A stretch of DNA of 64,000 nucleotides from the NCBI RefSeq assembly GCF_004006665.1, contig NZ_QOCL01000016.1, forward strand, positions 62,001-126,000. The letters run 5' to 3'. The DNA is from Halobacteriovorax sp. HLS. GTDB taxonomy: Bacteria; Bdellovibrionota; Bacteriovoracia; Bacteriovoracales; Bacteriovoracaceae. Position 1 is the first letter of the stretch; every line of letters starts with the position of its first letter. A program made the position numbers and the translations under genes. Below are positions 42,126-51,390 of the stretch, piece by piece. A model generated the notes under the pieces. It did no database searches. It was given only the letters and a program-made list of their open reading frames with translations, and was not told the DNA's origin.

Positions 42126-43685
42126 ATGGGTATGGAAGTTGTTCTTGCATCCGTTCTTTTTCTGATTATTGGGGCTGGAGTTGGTTTTGTAATAAGAAAC
42201 GCTCAAGCAACTAAAGAAGCGAATGAGAGAAAAGCAAAGGGTGATGAAATCATCGAAGAAGCGAAAGAAAAGGCAAAAGATATAGCTTATAAGGCTAGAA
42301 AAGAAGCTAAAGATATCGCTAGAGAAGAAAAGCAAAATCTAGATAAAGAAATCAGCGCTAGACAAAGAGAAATGAAAGAGCAAGAAAAAGAAGTTGCTCA
42401 AAAAGAAGCAAAGCTTGATACAAAAATCGAAAATATCGATAAAGAAAAAGCGCGTCTTGCTGATAAAGAAGCTGAGATTGAAAAGGCAAGAAGAGCGGCC
42501 GATGAAGAAAGAGGTCGTTTTAAGGCCAAGCAAGAAGAGATTGCTGTAAAGCTATCTGAAGTTGCTAAGCTTACTGAAGAGCAAGCTAAAGAAGAGCTTC
42601 TCTCTATTATGGAAGAAGATGCTAAAGTTGATTTCTCTAAACGATTAGTACGTTTAGAAGAAGAGGCGAAGGATACTGCGGAAGAGAAGGCTAAGAGAAT
42701 TGTGGGAATTGCTATTCAAAGATTTGCTGGAGAGCATGTTGCTGAGAAAACAATATCTACAGTTGAACTTCCTTCTGATGATGTAAAAGGAAGGCTAATT
42801 GGTAGAGAAGGTCGTAATATTCGTGCCTTTGAGCAAATCTGTGGCGTTGATTTAATTATTGATGATACTCCTGAGGTTGTAGTTATTTCTTCTTTTAACG
42901 TTGTAAGAAGAGAAATTGCACGTCAAACAATTTTAAAGCTAATTTCAGATGGGCGTATTCACCCAGCGAAAATCGAAGAGTTCCATGATAAGTCAAAAGC
43001 TGAAATGGAAAAACAACTTCTATCTCTTGGTGAAAAAGCTCAAATGGAAATTGGAGTTCACGGAATTCACCCTGAAATTTTAAAGCTTGTAGGTGCTCTA
43101 AACTGGAGAACTTCATATACTCAAAACCAATATCAACATGCTATTGAAGCTGCATTTATTTGTGGAGCTATGGCCGCTGAAATGGGAATGAATGTAAAAC
43201 AAGCAAGAAGAGCGGGACTATTACATGATATCGGTAAAGTTCTAGATGCTTCTGCAGAAGGATCTCACGCTGTAACTGGTGCTGACTTTGCGAAGAAATT
43301 TGGAGAGTCTCCAGATATTGTACATGCAATTAGAGCGCATCACGATGACGAAAAACCAGAGTCAGTTTTAGCTCATATTGTAGCAGCAGGTGACGCGCTT
43401 TCAGGAGCGAGACCAGGTGCTAGAAAAGCTATGATGGAGTCTTATGTATCTCGTCTTACTGATATTGAAGATATCGTAAATAGCTTTGAAGGTGTTTCTA
43501 AGTCGTACGCGATTTCTGGTGGTAGAGAAGTTAGGGTTATTGTTGAAAATAACTCTGTAAGCGATGAGCAAACTGTAATGCTCTCTAGAGATATCGCTAA
43601 GAAAATTGAAGAAGAAATGTCATATCCTGGAACAATTAAAATAACTGTTGTTCGTGAGACTAAGGCAATTGGTGTTGCAAAGTAA
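42126..43685 (+). CDS. rny: ribonuclease Y
   Basis: RNase Y is a membrane-anchored endonuclease that starts mRNA turnover. The 519 residues have the full plan: an N-terminal membrane helix (about 4-22), a long charged coiled coil (about 30-200), a KH domain with GRLIGREGRNIRAFEQICG, and an HD domain with LLHDIGKVLD (metal-binding His-Asp) and RAHHDDEKPESVLAHIV. AAGGAG stands 8 nt before the ATG. A strong terminator follows. It is probably the main RNA-decay endonuclease if no RNase E exists elsewhere. Confidence 0.97.
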   Translation: MGMEVVLASVLFLIIGAGVGFVIRNAQATKEANERKAKGDEIIEEAKEKAKDIAYKARKEAKDIAREEKQNLDKEISARQREMKEQEKEVAQKEAKLDTKIENIDKEKARLADKEAEIEKARRAADEERGRFKAKQEEIAVKLSEVAKLTEEQAKEELLSIMEEDAKVDFSKRLVRLEEEAKDTAEEKAKRIVGIAIQRFAGEHVAEKTISTVELPSDDVKGRLIGREGRNIRAFEQICGVDLIIDDTPEVVVISSFNVVRREIARQTILKLISDGRIHPAKIEEFHDKSKAEMEKQLLSLGEKAQMEIGVHGIHPEILKLVGALNWRTSYTQNQYQHAIEAAFICGAMAAEMGMNVKQARRAGLLHDIGKVLDASAEGSHAVTGADFAKKFGESPDIVHAIRAHHDDEKPESVLAHIVAAGDALSGARPGARKAMMESYVSRLTDIEDIVNSFEGVSKSYAISGGREVRVIVENNSVSDEQTVMLSRDIAKKIEEEMSYPGTIKITVVRETKAIGVAK

Positions 43686-43710
43686 TACTAAGTAAAATTC
43701 TTATAATACT

Positions 43711-43735
43711 AAGGCCCACTTTGTGGGCCTTTTTT
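43711..43735 (+). terminator. Rho-independent terminator after rny
   Basis: AAGGCCCAC (43711-43719), a TTT loop and GTGGGCCTT (43723-43731) form a perfect 9-bp, GC-rich stem running into a T-rich tail. It closes the ftsY-zapA-fau-rny operon. Confidence 0.92.
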
Positions 43736-43853
43736 ATTAGTTATGCTAATTGTGCCTAAAGTTGATGCCCACTTAGTTTTGACTAAAGATTTCTATAGTA
43801 AAGTTTTGTAAACATATTCCGATTATAATTGAAATTTATTTTTAAAGGTAATT

Positions 43854-45032
43854 ATGGAATCTACAGAAACTTTGGATGAGAGTACTCGTATTAATGAAAT
43901 TGAATTTGAGAGAATGACTTTTGATGGTGATGGTGTCTCATTCTTTAAAATATGGATTGTGAATTTAGTTCTTACAATTATCACTCTTGGTATTTATGGC
44001 CCATGGGCAAAGGTGAGAGCGAGAAAGTACCTATTTAACTCAACTGGGTTTCGAGGTTCTCGCTTTGATTATCATGCTAAAGCAAAGTCAATACTACTTG
44101 GTCGTATTATAGCTCTATTGATCTTTGGTAGTTACGTTATTTCTTGGGCCATACATCCTGTTGTTGCTATATTTGATGCTCTTATAGTCTTCCTTCTTGT
44201 TCCATTTATTATTATTAAGTCATTAAAATTTAATGTGAATAACACAAGTTATAACAATATAAAGTTCCATCTTAGGGCCAAGGTATCTGAAGGCTATAAG
44301 CTCTTTATAAAATACTTTTCCTTTCCAATGATCGTTTCAATTGGGGCATTAATTTTCTTATACCTATCAGGAAATTTAACAAACAAAGGTTTAAAGATTG
44401 ATGAAAATGACAGTTTTACTTCAGCAGTTGTTGGAGGACTCTATCTATTAAACTTTTTATACTTAATCATAATGAGCTCTAGTATCTTAAATGCTTATTT
44501 AAATTTCTTTTATAATAATATTTACTATGGCGGATCAAAAGTAGTTCTAGATACTTCACGTAAACAAGTTACTAAGGGAGTAATAATACCATTCGTACTG
44601 AGTAGTCTTGTGGCCCTTTCAATACCTATAGGTATTGCCATGCTTTCTGGTATTGGGGGAGCAGCATCATTATTTATAGTTTTAGCAGCGATTCTACTCT
44701 ATTTTTCTTTCTTTTATATTTTTACAAAGTTTCCATTTTTAATTTTCTCATTTGTTTGGAATAGACTCTCTTTAGAGGGAGGAGAAATGAAAAATGATTT
44801 GAAACACTCTACCTTTGCTATAACAGTTTTTGTTAATGCAATCGTAACTGCAGTCACATTCGGTATTTTCTATCCGTGGACTGTTATAAGAATGTTAAGA
44901 ATAAAGACTGAATCCAAATCTATTAAAATAGGTCCTCTCGATGACGTACAAGCCGTTGCTTCAGATAAAGAAAGTGCGCTTGGGGAAGAATTAGGCGATG
45001 TTTTAGATTTTGATTTTGAAATTGGCCTATGA
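43854..45032 (+). CDS. YjgN-type DUF898 membrane protein
   Basis: The 392-residue protein has eight or so membrane segments and the DUF898 repeat: FKIWIVNLVLTIITLGIYGPWAKVRARKYL near the start and a second, diverged copy near the end, with AITVFVNAIVTAVTFGIFYPWTVIRM. The family is widespread and has no proven role. AAAGG precedes the ATG. Its last codons overlap the start of an M48 protease gene (ATGA); this pairing is common for DUF898 genes (from memory), so a functional link is likely. The C-terminal tail is acidic and cytoplasmic. Confidence 0.85.
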   Translation: MESTETLDESTRINEIEFERMTFDGDGVSFFKIWIVNLVLTIITLGIYGPWAKVRARKYLFNSTGFRGSRFDYHAKAKSILLGRIIALLIFGSYVISWAIHPVVAIFDALIVFLLVPFIIIKSLKFNVNNTSYNNIKFHLRAKVSEGYKLFIKYFSFPMIVSIGALIFLYLSGNLTNKGLKIDENDSFTSAVVGGLYLLNFLYLIIMSSSILNAYLNFFYNNIYYGGSKVVLDTSRKQVTKGVIIPFVLSSLVALSIPIGIAMLSGIGGAASLFIVLAAILLYFSFFYIFTKFPFLIFSFVWNRLSLEGGEMKNDLKHSTFAITVFVNAIVTAVTFGIFYPWTVIRMLRIKTESKSIKIGPLDDVQAVASDKESALGEELGDVLDFDFEIGL

Positions 45033-46075
45033 GTACTTATGAGGGAAAGCTTTTTAGAGGACAAGTCTCTAAGAGTGAAGCTATTCAAATTGAAATCTTT
45101 GAAGAGCGATTAACACTCATTGGAAATAATTATAAGAAAGACTACGCCAAAAGTGAGTACCTATGTGAAGCTCCGATGGGAAAGCTGCCTATTAGAATAG
45201 AGCTTGATGATGGTGCTATTGTTGAAGTGTCTTCACAAGTGATGGCCGCAGAAGATTTAAAGACTTTGGTGAGTCAAACATCTCATTTTATCTATTGGAT
45301 CGAATCTAACAAGTACATCGTTACAATTTTAGCCATTTTATCTATTTTATTCTTGTTCTTATTTGTTAGGTTTGGAGCTCCTTTTTATAGTCAAAAAGTA
45401 GCTGACTCTCTTCCTCCTCACGTACTTGCAGATGCTGATGACTTTATTCTAAAAAAACTAGACGAATCAGAACTTTCAAAAAGTAATTTGAGTGAACAAA
45501 GAAAAGAAGAAATTAGCAAGTACTTCTATAAGTATGGTCCTTCAGGAATACGCATTCGCTTTAGGAAAGGAAATAAGCTTGGAGCTAATGCTTTTGCTTT
45601 AGCGGGTAACACTATGGTCTTTACAGATGAACTTGTAGAAAAGGTAGATAGTACTAAGCTCTTATTACCTATATTTTTTCATGAATTAGGACATTTGGAA
45701 AAGAGACATTTAGCAGCATCTATAACATCAGCAATATCATTAAATATTTTTTCACTGTTATTAATAGGTGATATGACAGGGATTGCAGAGTCTATGAGTA
45801 ATATTGCATTTACGCTAGTATCTTTAAAGTTATCAAGAGAGCTTGAGGTAGAAGCTGATTTGTATGCAATAGATAGACTTGTTGAAAATAAAATTAGTCC
45901 TAAGTGCTTTATAAAGTCATTTGAGTTTTATGTGAAAGAAATTGAAAAATACAAAGATTTAAAGGTCGATAATTCGGAAGCTTTAGAGTTGTTTAGTACG
46001 CATCCAACAATAGAAAATAGGTTTAACCTGATTAATACTAAATATAAAGATAGCGAAGCGTGTGAGTTAAATTAA
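45029..46075 (+). CDS. M48-family zinc metalloprotease, membrane-anchored
   Basis: The 348-residue protein has an N-terminal soluble domain of about 95 residues, a membrane helix (about 95-115) and an M48 protease domain with HELGHLEKRH (HEXXH zinc motif, near residue 217) and the third ligand in SRELEVEADLYA (Glu near 273). M48 enzymes such as HtpX and BepA act on membrane or outer-membrane proteins. It is co-translated with the DUF898 protein, which may be its substrate or partner. A hairpin follows at the convergent end. Confidence 0.88.
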   Translation: MSTYEGKLFRGQVSKSEAIQIEIFEERLTLIGNNYKKDYAKSEYLCEAPMGKLPIRIELDDGAIVEVSSQVMAAEDLKTLVSQTSHFIYWIESNKYIVTILAILSILFLFLFVRFGAPFYSQKVADSLPPHVLADADDFILKKLDESELSKSNLSEQRKEEISKYFYKYGPSGIRIRFRKGNKLGANAFALAGNTMVFTDELVEKVDSTKLLLPIFFHELGHLEKRHLAASITSAISLNIFSLLLIGDMTGIAESMSNIAFTLVSLKLSRELEVEADLYAIDRLVENKISPKCFIKSFEFYVKEIEKYKDLKVDNSEALELFSTHPTIENRFNLINTKYKDSEACELN

Positions 46076-46107
46076 CTTAGAGCGTACCTTGTGAGTAAGC
46101 TCTAAGT
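46075..46107. terminator. terminator-like hairpin between convergent genes
   Basis: ACTTAGAGC (46075-46083) and GCTCTAAGT (46099-46107) pair over 9 bp with a 15-nt loop. It lies at the end of the M48 gene and ahead of the stop of the convergent gene at 46115. No T-run on either side. Confidence 0.4.
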
Positions 46108-46114
46108 ATCACTC

Positions 46115-46558
46115 TTATATTTCTTGAATTTTTGGGAGTATAATATTTCCCGACTCAGCTGCAATAAAACATGTTCTTTTTAAAGTTAGAGCGACTTGTT
46201 GATAATTATTAGTCGCAACTTCAGTGTTTTCAGCGCAAACACCAGCATTTTCTCTAGCGATATCACTTGATTGTCCAGAACAGCTACTGATGGCAGAATT
46301 AAAAGCGGAACCACAGTTTGTGAAAGAGCTCTTTGCTACATCAAAACCTGTTGTAGACTTTAGTAGATGAGAGCAGATTACTGATCTTCTTCCCTGTCCA
46401 CGAGATTCATCTACAGCTAGCTGGTAAGAGCTTGCTCCAGTGTTGAAATATGTCATTGCGAAGTCAAATTCGCTGAGTCCTTTATTAAAGTCTTCAGTAC
46501 ACGCTGCATTTGCGTTCATAGATAGAACGATTACGCCTAGGGCGATTAGTTTCTTCAT
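46115..46558 (-). CDS. small secreted cysteine-containing protein, unknown
   Basis: The 147-residue protein begins with a clear signal peptide (cleavage after ANA near residue 18). The mature part has seven cysteines (ACTED, VICSHL, TNCGSA, SSCSG, GVCAE, RTCFIA and an early one at the mature N-terminus) that may form disulfides, and two helical stretches. GGAGGA stands 7 nt before the ATG. I recognise no family. It faces the M48 gene. Confidence 0.7.
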   Translation of the reverse strand: MKKLIALGVIVLSMNANAACTEDFNKGLSEFDFAMTYFNTGASSYQLAVDESRGQGRRSVICSHLLKSTTGFDVAKSSFTNCGSAFNSAISSCSGQSSDIARENAGVCAENTEVATNNYQQVALTLKRTCFIAAESGNIILPKIQEI

Positions 46559-46607
46559 TATTCCTCCAATGGATTGATTCTTAGATTATAAGGGGGAGTA
46601 AAAAAAA

Positions 46608-47066
46608 ATGAGAGATAGCAAGAATTTCTCTGTTATAATGATTTCAATGACTTTAAATGAAAACAATAAATACTTATTAACCTACTTGATTGCTCTTATT
46701 ATTCTGACTACTTTGCTTTGGGGAGTGAGTCTAAATTATTCTTCTTTAAACTTTATTATTTTGGGATTTTGTTGGAACTTTACTATAAAGGCCCCAACAC
46801 TCAGAGAAAGAATTCTTCTTAAAAAGTATAAGTTTAGTTTTTTGAAATTCATTTTTAGGTTAGATGACTTTCTGGGATCATTTAGTGAGAGCTATTGGAA
46901 AAATGTTTTTCTTCGCTCTTTGCCTCCGATTCTGATTAGTTTCTTCTCTTATTTTCTTAGTTCAAAAGGATGGTTTATCTTAACTCTTGCAGGGTCTGCA
47001 TATTTCGAACTGATTTATTACTTAAGATTAAGACAGCTTGAAAAAAAGCTAGATTCCGTAGAGTAG
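46608..47066 (+). CDS. hypothetical membrane protein
   Basis: The 152-residue protein has two helices near residues 25-60 and two near 105-135, with a short basic tail. GGGGAG precedes the ATG by 9 nt; an in-frame ATG further on is also possible. No family is recognised. Its 3' end overlaps the convergent dus gene by 18 bp. It is divergent from the secreted-protein gene at 46115. Confidence 0.55.
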   Translation: MRDSKNFSVIMISMTLNENNKYLLTYLIALIILTTLLWGVSLNYSSLNFIILGFCWNFTIKAPTLRERILLKKYKFSFLKFIFRLDDFLGSFSESYWKNVFLRSLPPILISFFSYFLSSKGWFILTLAGSAYFELIYYLRLRQLEKKLDSVE

Positions 47067-48038
47067 ATCTTTAAAATGGTCTAACGACTCTGCTCTTTGA
47101 AAGCTTGATCTGACTGCATCGCCATTTTGAAAATCATCAAATAAGTATCTTGAAAAAGACTTAAAGCGATTAAGAACATTAACCTGCTTTGTTTGCACTT
47201 TCTTATATTCTCGTTCAAGTTCATCAAAATAATTTTGTAAATACTTCTTTCTTTCTTCAAGCAAGAAATCGTCATCTAGCTCATCATAGTTATCACGATA
47301 CTGATTATATAAAGTTGCTAACCAAGGTGTTTTTAAAGCTCCTCTACCAAGCATGATAGAGTCGCATCCAACTTGAGTAAACATTCTATCAATATCCCTT
47401 AATGTCCAAACATCACCGTTGCCTATGACTGGAATTGAAACACTTTGGACCGCCTTCTTTATGTAGTCCCAGTTTGCTATTCCACGATATAGCTCATCAC
47501 GAGTTCGTCCATGAATTGTTATGGCATCGACACCTTCATCTTCAAAAAGTTTTAAGGAGTCAAAGAACTTATCAGTATTCTTATATCCAATTCTAATTTT
47601 TACAGTAAATGTTTTAGAATAGTTCTTTCTAATAATTTGAATGATCTCTCTGAGCTCTTTCATTTCACTTAATAAGTAGGCTCCACCTTTATGAGCATTA
47701 ACTTTTTTAGATGGACAACCTAGGTTGAGGTCAAGGTGAGTTATTTCATTAATAGCTTCAATCTTTTTTACAGTGTCTTCAGTTTGGGCCCTATAGCTCG
47801 TCAGAATTTGAAATCCTGTCTTTTTTCTCAGCTGAGAGTTGGCCAAAACTTTATGGCCATAGTGAGATAGTATTTTTTCATTTGAAAACTTTCCTACTGT
47901 CGGTACTCTAAGAAAATCCGTACACAGGTAATCCCACTCAGGAAAAGCACGATCAATGGCAATTCGATAAGGCTCGTCGGTAACGCCTTCCATAGGTGCA
48001 AACAATAGGGATCTTTCTTTAAAAGGAAGCTTTCTCAT
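47049..48038 (-). CDS. tRNA-dihydrouridine synthase
   Basis: Dus enzymes reduce uridine in the D-loop of tRNA with NADPH and FMN. I chose the ATG at 48038, which gives MRKLPFKERSLLFAPMEGVTDEPYR; a GTG at 48086 is in frame but would add 16 residues without a ribosome site. A promoter is placed so that the mRNA starts at this ATG. Key motifs are APMEGVTD (FMN), DLNLGCPSKKV (catalytic Cys near 113), VKIRIGYK, IHGRTRDELYRG and VIGNGDVW. About 329 residues. The subfamily (DusA, B or C) is not clear. Confidence 0.9.
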   Translation of the reverse strand: MRKLPFKERSLLFAPMEGVTDEPYRIAIDRAFPEWDYLCTDFLRVPTVGKFSNEKILSHYGHKVLANSQLRKKTGFQILTSYRAQTEDTVKKIEAINEITHLDLNLGCPSKKVNAHKGGAYLLSEMKELREIIQIIRKNYSKTFTVKIRIGYKNTDKFFDSLKLFEDEGVDAITIHGRTRDELYRGIANWDYIKKAVQSVSIPVIGNGDVWTLRDIDRMFTQVGCDSIMLGRGALKTPWLATLYNQYRDNYDELDDDFLLEERKKYLQNYFDELEREYKKVQTKQVNVLNRFKSFSRYLFDDFQNGDAVRSSFQRAESLDHFKDLLYGI

Positions 48039-48044
48039 GGGTTG

Positions 48045-48073
48045 CTTATAGACCATTCGTGTCAAATTCTCAA
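48045..48073 (-). promoter_or_regulatory. promoter giving a leaderless mRNA for dus
   Basis: On the minus strand TTGAGA (48073-48068), a 17-bp spacer and TATAAG (48050-48045) precede the ATG at 48038 by exactly 6 nt. This supports that start over the upstream GTG. Confidence 0.6.
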
Positions 48074-48134
48074 GACTTGTAGTCACTTTCTATTTTTGCT
48101 AGAAAAGATCACGTAATTTATTCTAGGAATCGAA

Positions 48135-48584
48135 GTGATTATACCTGTTTCAATAATTATTCTTGTTAAAGATGTATCTGAGCTTGGCTGCAAGCTGTGG
48201 ATGCAACAAAGAAGTGAAAATGGACCTCTAAATGGTCTTTTAGAGTTTCCTGGAGGAAAGATTGAGGATGGTGAACTTCCAATAAGTGCGTGTAAAAGAG
48301 AGCTTAAAGAAGAGTCACAGATTGATATTACTCATCTTGAGCAATTTAAGATTGTAAGCTATGAGTATAAAGATAGATCTGTGTGTCTGTTTGTCCACTT
48401 TGCTAATGGACAAGAATTAGTGCCACTTAATGGTGATTGGTTTGATTTTACTTTTAAGTCAAAAAGTTTAGCTTACAAAGATCGGTTGCCTGCGGTAAAT
48501 TACGAGATAATTGATGATTTACTTGATTATTTAAAGAAGCATTTAGATGCTGGTTTCTTGGAGAAAATATGGGTGCAGAAATAG
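48135..48584 (+). CDS. Nudix hydrolase (MutT-like)
   Basis: The 149-residue protein carries a Nudix box, GKIEDGELPISACKRELKEES, near residue 40, preceded by LLEFPGG as in MutT. The box follows G-X5-E-X7-REL-X-EE; the usual G of the last part reads Q. MutT cleans 8-oxo-dGTP, but similar small Nudix proteins hydrolyse other nucleotides, so substrate is open. Start is GTG with AGGAA 6 nt upstream. Its 3' end overlaps the next gene by 16 bp, so it is in one operon with two membrane proteins. Confidence 0.85.
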   Translation: MIIPVSIIILVKDVSELGCKLWMQQRSENGPLNGLLEFPGGKIEDGELPISACKRELKEESQIDITHLEQFKIVSYEYKDRSVCLFVHFANGQELVPLNGDWFDFTFKSKSLAYKDRLPAVNYEIIDDLLDYLKKHLDAGFLEKIWVQK

Positions 48585-49339
48585 TAAATGTCGCCGAGTT
48601 CTTTTTTTTAACTCTTGCCTTAGGTGTAGGACTATTTACTTGGGTTGCTGACTCTAAAATGACAGGTGCTGGGTTTCAGGGTTTGATTAATAGCGTTTGT
48701 CTGGGCTCTACTTTAGTCGCCACAATTATCCACTTAACATATGGAACATTTAGCGATCCCTTTTCAATAAAGTACTATATTGCGGCCATTTGCTTTCTAC
48801 TCATACGACTCTTTCATAAGGATGAGAAATCTCTTTTTATGTGGGTGCTCTTTATTATTCATAATGCGACCTTATTACTCCTTCTTTTAAAGTTCCAAAA
48901 TGGATGGGGGCCAATGTTTCTCTTTGGAGTTTCCTCATCTGTGATTCTTGGAATTATCGTTTATGCGATGACGCTAGGGCATTATTACTTAGTAGTTCCA
49001 AGGCTAAGTGAAAACCCACTTAAGGTTGCGGTGCTAGTTCTTTGGACTATACTTGCTATTAAAATTACGTGGTCGGGGCTTGAGATCTCTAAAAATTGGG
49101 CATTCTTTCAAGAGTTTACTCAGCTAGGTGGAGGCTACGCCTTTAACTGGATGATGTTGACGATGCGTGTTGTTTGGGGCTATGTTGTCATCCTTGTAAT
49201 GAGCATTTTTACGTGGAAATTAGTAGTGATTAGATCTACTCAAAGCGCGACAGGTGTTCTATACGCTATGACAATCTTTGTTTTTGTCGGAGAGTTAGTT
49301 TCGGCATACTTATTATTTAAATACGGATTACTGATATGA
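48569..49339 (+). CDS. polytopic membrane protein, possibly haem or quinone linked
   Basis: The 256-residue protein has eight predicted membrane helices. Two histidines lie in or near helices: ATIIHLTYG near residue 54 and MTLGHYYLVVPRLS near 137, the latter recalling membrane proteins that bind haem. No family can be named with confidence. It overlaps the Nudix gene (16 bp) and the zinc-ribbon gene (ATGA, 4 bp), so the three are co-translated. Confidence 0.6.
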   Translation: MGAEIVNVAEFFFLTLALGVGLFTWVADSKMTGAGFQGLINSVCLGSTLVATIIHLTYGTFSDPFSIKYYIAAICFLLIRLFHKDEKSLFMWVLFIIHNATLLLLLLKFQNGWGPMFLFGVSSSVILGIIVYAMTLGHYYLVVPRLSENPLKVAVLVLWTILAIKITWSGLEISKNWAFFQEFTQLGGGYAFNWMMLTMRVVWGYVVILVMSIFTWKLVVIRSTQSATGVLYAMTIFVFVGELVSAYLLFKYGLLI

Positions 49340-49791
49340 TGGAAGTCACTTTAACATGTTCAGAATGTGGATCAGGAATCCATATTCACCCAGATGTTGA
49401 TGCCCATAAGGCAATTTGCGATGTTTGCTCAAATGAGATGAATGTCACTTTTGATGAGAATCACGCTAAGGGGATTCTTAAGGATTGTCCTTGTTGTCAA
49501 AGAAAAGACTTTTACTCTCAAAAGGACTTTAATAGAAAGATTGGTGTGGCCCTCTTTGTGATAGCCGCAATTCTATCTATTTGGACCTACGGAATCTCTT
49601 TTATTGTTCTTTACGCACTGGACTTATTTCTCTTTAGAAAACTTGCTAAGGTAGCGATTTGTTATAAATGTAATACGATTTTTAGAAATTTGACCAATAT
49701 GGAAGAGTTGTATGGCTTTAATCATGAGATGAACGATAGAATTGTCTACTCTGACCACGATTTTGGCGGAGAGCAATTAGAACACCACTAA
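49336..49791 (+). CDS. zinc-ribbon membrane protein
   Basis: The 151-residue protein has zinc-ribbon-like pairs CSECGSG and CDVCSNE, then CPCCQRKDF, two short membrane helices (about 72-105), and a last pair CYKCN. The set of four CXXC motifs suggests two zinc sites on either side of a membrane hairpin. The function is unknown; the same-operon membrane protein may be its partner. Confidence 0.65.
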   Translation: MMEVTLTCSECGSGIHIHPDVDAHKAICDVCSNEMNVTFDENHAKGILKDCPCCQRKDFYSQKDFNRKIGVALFVIAAILSIWTYGISFIVLYALDLFLFRKLAKVAICYKCNTIFRNLTNMEELYGFNHEMNDRIVYSDHDFGGEQLEHH

Positions 49792-49808
49792 TAAAAGATT
49801 GATTTTAC

Positions 49809-49871
49809 ATGCATTATAGACTTTAATAACAATGCATTGTATTATATAAAGGCATTTAATTGATAATGCAT
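49809..49871. repeat. three ATGCAT repeats upstream of the CorC-type gene
   Basis: ATGCAT occurs at 49809-49814, 49832-49837 and 49866-49871. The first two, as ATGCATT and AATGCAT, form a 7-bp inverted pair. They lie 120-185 bp before the start and could be regulator sites. Confidence 0.4.
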
Positions 49872-49993
49872 AGAGATATTAACTTAACCAGGAACTATGA
49901 AATAGAACCTCCATTTCGCGGCCATAGTATTGAGGCCAGTCCGAACGACTCCACAGACCCTTTACCCTTTCATTTATTAACAGGACCGTTGTC

Positions 49994-51358
49994 ATGATTG
50001 AGACCTATGAAATAGTCGCTCTTGTGGCCTGCTTTCTTTTTTCCGGTATTTTCTCTGGTTCAGAAGCTGTTTTAATGTCCATTAATATTGATAGAGCGCG
50101 ACAAATAATTGAGGCCGGTGGAGCAAAGGCCAATGCTTTAAACTTTATGGTTGAAAGGCCTAATGAGCTACTGACTACTATCTTAGTTGGAAATAACGTT
50201 GTTAATATTTTTGCTTCGTCACTGATGACAACTATCACGGCCCGTGTTTTCTCTAGTGATTCAATTGGTATTGCCGTTGGTATTACAACTTTTGTAATTC
50301 TAATTTTTGGTGAAATTATTCCAAAAACTTTTGCCAGAACTCATGCTGAAACTTTAGCTGTACCTACAATTAGATTTCTTCAAAGTTGGTATATTGTTCT
50401 CTTTCCAATTATTAAAAGTATCGTTTGGTTCATTACAACATTCTTGGGTGAGAATGCTGAATTAACAGGTCGACTAATTACGAAATTAGATATTGAGTAC
50501 ATGGTTCAAAAAGCAGAAAAAGAAAATACGATAGACTCTAAACAGGTTGACCTTCTTCACTCTGTTTTAGATTTCCCTAAAATTAAAGTTAAAGATATTA
50601 TGATTCCTAGGCAAAAAATCAAGTATCTTAAAACGACAATGAACTATAAAGAAGTCTTAAGTGTCGTCGAAGCCGATGCCCACTCGAGATTCCCCGTTTG
50701 TGAAGATGAGCTTGAAAATATGAAAGGCTTTCTTCATGTAAAAGAACTTGTTTTCCTTGACCCTGATCATAGGGATTCATTTAAAATTGAAAATCATTTA
50801 AAAACACCTTTTTTCGTATATGAGCATATGAAGATTCAAGCAGTCTTTGATCATATGAATAGAAAGAAAGTTCACCTTGCTCTAGTTAAAGATGAGAATG
50901 GACTTGTTGTTGGAATTATCACTCTTGAAGATATCGTTGAAGAAATTTTTGGAGAGATTCAAGATGAGCACGATGAGGAAGAAGATTCAATCAATAAAGA
51001 ATATCAAGAAAGTGATCTTGAGTCTGGAATTTATATTGAAGGCTCCCTTTCTTTAAGAGATCTCTATAATGAATTTAGTATAAAGATTCCTTTAAATGAC
51101 AACTATTCAACCGTATCGGGATTCATTTTAGATATGCTGGGTAATAATTTTCCTGAAGAAGGACAAATTATTGTTTGGGAAGGTCTCTCTTTTGAGCTGA
51201 AAAAAGTTCAAGACTATGAGATTAGAGAAGTTCGAATTCAAGATGTAGACGGCGAGAAGCACTTCTTTTCTAGACGTGACGCCGCAAATGCTCATGATGA
51301 GGATGCTGGTGAAGCTATTTCTGACCAATCTAGTACCTCAAAGACTCCTGCTGTATAA
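49994..51358 (+). CDS. CorC/HlyC-type (DUF21-CBS) transporter-associated protein
   Basis: The 454-residue protein has an N-terminal DUF21 (CNNM) membrane domain: FSGIFSGSEAVLMSIN near 20-35, NELLTTILVGNNVVNI, and IFGEIIPKTFARTHAE. Two CBS domains follow (DIMIPRQKI near 200, VHLALVKDENGLVVGIITLEDIVEE near 300), and then a C-terminal CorC_HlyC domain. Members are linked to magnesium or cobalt efflux; the haemolysin name is historical. AGGA stands 7 nt before the ATG. Three ATGCAT repeats lie upstream. The C-terminal tail is acidic and disordered. Confidence 0.92.
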   Translation: MIETYEIVALVACFLFSGIFSGSEAVLMSINIDRARQIIEAGGAKANALNFMVERPNELLTTILVGNNVVNIFASSLMTTITARVFSSDSIGIAVGITTFVILIFGEIIPKTFARTHAETLAVPTIRFLQSWYIVLFPIIKSIVWFITTFLGENAELTGRLITKLDIEYMVQKAEKENTIDSKQVDLLHSVLDFPKIKVKDIMIPRQKIKYLKTTMNYKEVLSVVEADAHSRFPVCEDELENMKGFLHVKELVFLDPDHRDSFKIENHLKTPFFVYEHMKIQAVFDHMNRKKVHLALVKDENGLVVGIITLEDIVEEIFGEIQDEHDEEEDSINKEYQESDLESGIYIEGSLSLRDLYNEFSIKIPLNDNYSTVSGFILDMLGNNFPEEGQIIVWEGLSFELKKVQDYEIREVRIQDVDGEKHFFSRRDAANAHDEDAGEAISDQSSTSKTPAV

Positions 51359-51390
51359 GCAAAACTACCGATAAATTGTTATTATAATGA

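Noticed and set aside
49872-49993. Metal riboswitch upstream of the CorC-type gene
   Set aside because: The gap has a few short stems, but no recognisable riboswitch core such as M-box or yybP-ykoY.
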